Assembly (NCBI GenBank): GCA_012064415.1
Contig: SSNU01000077.1
Location: 324,849-388,848 of the forward strand
DNA: 64,000 bases
Reading direction: 5' to 3'
DNA from: Gyrodactylus bullatarudis
Taxonomy: Eukaryota; Platyhelminthes; Monogenea; Gyrodactylidea; Gyrodactylidae
A program made the translations under genes and the position numbers. The notes below the pieces were generated by a model. That model was not told the DNA's origin. It made no database searches and saw only the letters and a list, made by a program, of their open reading frames with translations. Each line of letters opens with the position of its first letter. Within the stretch, counting starts at the first letter, position 1. Shown one piece after another: positions 61,201 through 64,000 of this stretch.

Positions 61201-63138
61201 GCTTGTAAAAGGCTTCAAAGTCATATTGAAATTTGGGAATCAATTATCCTGATTACGGTTTTTAAATGGCTCTGGTAAGCACAAAGGAATTCCCATATGA
61301 GGTGCGGGCTCGAGTATGAGTTATTTTTTTTTAACTTTAAATAAAAAGAGGTTGAAACGACTACTTAATCATCTAGATTCGAGTTGGGATTATTAGTTGT
61401 TCTCAAAAAAGAACAACGAGGCAACTAACATTGTGAGATAGGAATGCTTTATCATGTAAAATTAACGATTATTGATTTAATAATAAAATTTATCAATGTT
61501 ATATAACGGATTATATGATTCAAGGTAATAAAAAGAGGTAGAGTGAAATTGCAAAACATGGATATTGCTTTCTCCCTAATCCCTGTTTTAGAAATAGAAA
61601 AAAAATTACACCAAATTTTCCGAATTAAAAATTGTAATTTTATCAAAGGAAAATGATATTTATGAGATTTATAAAGATTAATGATCTTGCTAATTAGAAG
61701 AACGATAGGTTTTTGATGAACTAAAGGTCTTATATTCTTCATTCCCCTTCAAACCTTTCACAGGCTTTTTATGTAATAAACTACGGCATGATTTTCAGAC
61801 CGACTGCTGTCATTAGTTTATCATATAGATTACAAACTTGATTAAATATTAGTCCGTAATCAAGAAGAGGTAGAAAAGTCTGAGTGGGCAACCAACGATG
61901 GACAGATACGCAAGAAGGAAACAATGATTATGGATACTGACAGCCACTCGATGCTCTTGAATTATCGAACCAATTATTATCCAAAATTTTTAAAAATTAA
62001 TCTTCCATTAAAACAGAGAAACGTTCATCATTCCATCTAGCCAATGGTCCAATAGAAGAACTGTAATATTGTAATATCAAATTGCTAGAAACAAAACTAT
62101 TTTTTGTTCTTTATCCAATTAGAGGTAAAATGTAATATGCATCGAGTGCCTGAATACAGTAGTAACATTTCCCATATAATCCCATTCTTGATTATTCATT
62201 GAGAATTGATTTTTCTGCTCTAAATAAATTGGATTTAAGCTCCCAGGGCATATTATGCATATATATTGCATGAGTTGTCTTGAGGAATCTTTTTGACTGT
62301 GAAATTCAACAATTCGGTTGGCTTATACTATCATGATTATTATTTCGAGCTTGCCGACTCGAAGCAATGCTAGTGTTAAGAGCGAACGAAGGATTATTGG
62401 TGAATAAAGCTTTATTTTCGTCGGTTCTCTTCAGACCAAACACCGACTTAGATACATTTATATACATGTATTCCTCACAGTCCCAAGAGTATGAGCACAT
62501 TCAACCCCCATTGGTCAATCTTGGATCAATAATTGCTATTGGTCAGATTTTATAATGTCCCTTAAACCTGCATGTATATAAATGTATCTAAAGTCGGTGT
62601 TTGGTATGAAGAGAACCGACGAAAATAAAGCTTTATTCACCAATAATCCTTCGTTCGCTCTTAACACTAGCATTGCTTCGAGTCAGCAAGCTCCAAATAT
62701 TTTTGAGGAAATCAGGCAACTGTTGTCTTCAAAAGATTATTATTTCATTAAAATATTATTAGGATTTGGGATTATGAAAAGCTTTCATATAATTTCAGAC
62801 GAGAATTTAATCAAATTATTCTATCAGAAATTCTGATTCAAAATCCATCTGAAGGATATCCCTGAGCAAGTGGGATTGTGAATAAATTTTAATTATGAAT
62901 AAAAAATAATTTTGCATGCACAGAGAGAAATGAAAATAAAAAAAATTTGCAATTTGAAAAATAAAAAGAAGCTTGATTAGATAGACATATAATGAAAGAA
63001 ATCTTCAAGATTTTTTCACTTACTATTGTTTAAGAACAAAGATAGAACCGTTTGGCTTTACGAAATTGACAGAGATGTTGTACTGATTTTTTCCAATATT
63101 TTTCATCAGAATGTCTTTTGGAGATTTGAGAAGTAATG
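52274..63138 (-). CDS. ROS1/Sevenless-type receptor tyrosine kinase, 5' end outside window
   Basis: Single-pass membrane receptor kinase. Exons seen (minus strand): 63024-63138, 59027-59292, 58298-58844, 57788-58102, 57179-57376, 56961-57095, 56731-56894, 54074-54220, then the last exon 52274-52431 or so; all phases join. The two first exons form the end of a fibronectin-III-like ectodomain and the transmembrane segment ([20 protein letters not shown]). The kinase has [34 protein letters not shown], an activation loop [14 protein letters not shown] and [13 protein letters not shown] and [11 protein letters not shown] are closest to ROS1/Sevenless; ALK/LTK is second choice. About 75 extra residues, rich in Ser, Thr and Asn, are inserted between helices D and E. 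The tail is low-complexity with tyrosines in GYEMP and in an alternative exon. More extracellular exons must lie to the right. Confidence 0.9.
53000..53555 (+). pseudogene. mariner transposase remnant
   Basis: Opposite to the host kinase gene and inside its 3' part. The frame from 53010 reads [20 protein letters not shown], then LQHDNARPH, the conserved mariner block. After a frameshift near 53250 it continues [15 protein letters not shown] with a stop, and ends with [13 protein letters not shown]. The N-terminal DNA-binding half and first catalytic Asp are missing. The third catalytic Asp (normally APSDYH) is His. So it is dead by truncation, frameshift, stop and active-site loss. A candidate terminal repeat GAGACATCCTAA followed by TA lies at 53544-53557; the left end was not found. 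Confidence 0.88.
53552..53841 (-). CDS. candidate alternative tail exon of the receptor kinase
   Basis: An open frame on the minus strand follows a good acceptor (TTTTTTCTAG) in the phase required by exon 54074-54220. It encodes about 96 residues rich in Asn, Pro and Phe, with tyrosine motifs such as QEYPNHSP. No strong donor precedes its stop (53552-53554), and that stop falls at the edge of the mariner terminal repeat. Skipping it joins 54074-54220 directly to the last exon in frame. It is either an alternative terminal exon or an internal exon with a weak donor (GTTTGT near 53604). Confidence 0.5.
54221..56730. other. receptor-kinase intron (2.5 kb) with a MITE
   Basis: Contains the inverted-repeat element at 55289-55603 and otherwise AT-rich sequence. 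No exon recognised. Confidence 0.5.
55289..55603. mobile_element. MITE, copy 2 of the 17.5-kb family, arms about 115 bp
   Basis: Arms 55289-55402 and 55490-55603 are inverted near-identical copies. They share with copy 1 the sequence GTGCTTAGGT, AACGTCTTATTTGGTA and CCCATGTCGCT. The inversion extends further inward (GCTTACTAATGGATCC and its complement) than in copy 1. No coding capacity. Inserted in an intron of the receptor kinase. Confidence 0.85.
57377..57787. other. receptor-kinase intron (0.4 kb)
   Basis: AT-rich intron between the exon ending KFVHR and the exon starting DIAARNC. It separates the catalytic HRD motif itself, splitting the Arg codon. Nothing else is seen. Confidence 0.6.
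60222..60242. repeat. (GA)n microsatellite
   Basis: Pure-to-slightly interrupted AG run. Confidence 0.85.
62347..62693. repeat. hairpin element, two 123-bp inverted arms
   Basis: Arms 62347-62469 and 62571-62693 are inverted and differ at only a few bases, with a 101-bp spacer. They contain AATAAAGCTTTATTTTCGTC and CTCTTCAGACCAAACACCGA. A diverged single arm is at 11499-11607 and a short piece at 39083-39110, so this is a dispersed family. The spacer also has a small inverted pair around ATTGGTCA/TGACCAAT-like words. It lies in an intron of the receptor kinase. Confidence 0.75.
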
Positions 63139-64000
63139 CTAAACAATACACATGTTATCAATAGAATATCAAAAAAAAGATTTTACACTCATGACCAAAA
63201 CCCATCAATGTGTACACTGGGTTTTCGGTTGAAGGGTCAGAACCGTCAGTGTAAGCTGTGATCGTCAATGTAGAAACTCGAGTGTGTGTACTCTAGCCTG
63301 GGGTGAAATTTTTGAACTCATGTTCGTACCGACTATTCTGATAGGAATTCTAAGCACTATTTTATATTGAGGCATATCTTTCTATATTTTCAATGAGTTC
63401 TTACTACAGTGATAGTCCTAAAGATCTGATGTAGAGTTAATCCTCAAAAAAAAGATCTCTTCTCGATAGATATTTTTTCAATTAGTCATTATTCACTCAT
63501 TCACTTTTCAATATTTCACACACCATAATTATCCTCAATTAACTTCTGTAGAGCAAAGATTACATGTAAGAGTCTAGAAAGGGTCTAATTAATAAGGTCA
63601 ACTATGTTTACGTTCACGATAAAAAATTGATAATGATTATTTTCTGATCTGTTCAATGAACTCATGGAAAATTTTCCGATCGAATTTAGAACTAACCAAA
63701 CTTCAAATAGGCATAACTTTCTTATTTGGTGAGCTAGAAAGCTAATTTTTTTTTGTATAACATGTCTCAAATTCTAAATTTTCAGAATCAATTGAGAAAT
63801 ATTCTATGAATGTTCAATTTCTATCTAAGATATGATTTTATTTTCTAAATCTAATTTACTGATCATTTTTAAGAAAATTTTGTAAAAATTCCGTATTTTT
63901 TCATTTAAAGACCAATTTAAAAATCTAATTCATAAATGATATTCTCTTATAATGGTTTATCACGTTTGCTCTTTAAATCACCTGCTAAGAATTTGGTTTA
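63139..64000. other. receptor-kinase upstream intron or spacer at window edge
   Basis: Follows the acceptor at 63139-63140, so at least the first part is intron. AT-rich; the only frame of note (minus, 63585-63770) has no recognisable domain. Confidence 0.4.

Larger units (their letters stand above)
59293..63023. other. receptor-kinase intron (3.7 kb)
   Basis: AT-rich intron between the fibronectin-like exons. It carries a (GA)n run at about 60222-60242, a short block near 60893 that recurs near 39176 (GATATCTTAGAT-type word) and the hairpin repeat at 62347-62693. No extra exon was recognised, though a small ectodomain exon could be missed. Confidence 0.5.

Noticed and set aside
62582..62836. 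84-codon frame across the hairpin repeat
   Set aside because: It is largely the translation of the repeat arm, and the same residues appear from the opposite arm on the other strand.

Overview
The window is animal nuclear DNA: very AT-rich, with spliced genes, an aminergic-type GPCR, a ROS1/Sevenless-type receptor tyrosine kinase, a candidate neuropeptide precursor, and eukaryotic transposons (hAT, mariner, TTAA- and TA-flanked non-autonomous elements). Introns in the housekeeping genes are extremely short (two of 23 nt, most under 65 nt), while introns of the signalling genes reach 6 kb. Such short introns recall compact spiralian genomes such as dicyemids and orthonectids. That placement is an inference, not something the sequence proves.

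Layout. 0-5.3 kb: three tandem alpha-tubulin genes on the minus strand with one exon plan (start codon alone / 214-nt exon / long exon). 5.7-16 kb: a four-exon class A GPCR on the minus strand whose large introns hold a decayed hAT transposase and other repeats. 16-34 kb: no recognisable gene; MITEs, foldback elements and dispersed repeats. 34.1-34.8 kb: a GC-rich island that opens with a clear 28S rRNA match and carries further 28S-like blocks in order. 35.5-36.5 kb: a small three-exon secreted-peptide gene on the minus strand ending in a glycine before the stop. 36.5-45 kb: repeats again, including a 775-bp element with very long terminal inverted repeats.

45.1-51.4 kb is a dense cluster with alternating strands: a SAMHD1-like HD phosphohydrolase (+), CCZ1 (-), CTU2 (+) and an unrecognised 477-residue protein (-). 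SAMHD1-like/CCZ1 converge with about 100 bp between stops; CCZ1/CTU2 diverge with 111 bp between start codons. 52.3 kb to beyond the right edge: the receptor tyrosine kinase on the minus strand, with a mariner remnant in its tail region, a MITE in an intron and a large insert in the kinase domain. Its 5' end is outside the window.

The exon models were built by hand from reading frames, GT..AG boundaries and family knowledge; phases close exactly in every model given as join coordinates. I found no CRISPR array, operon or bacterial-type gene.
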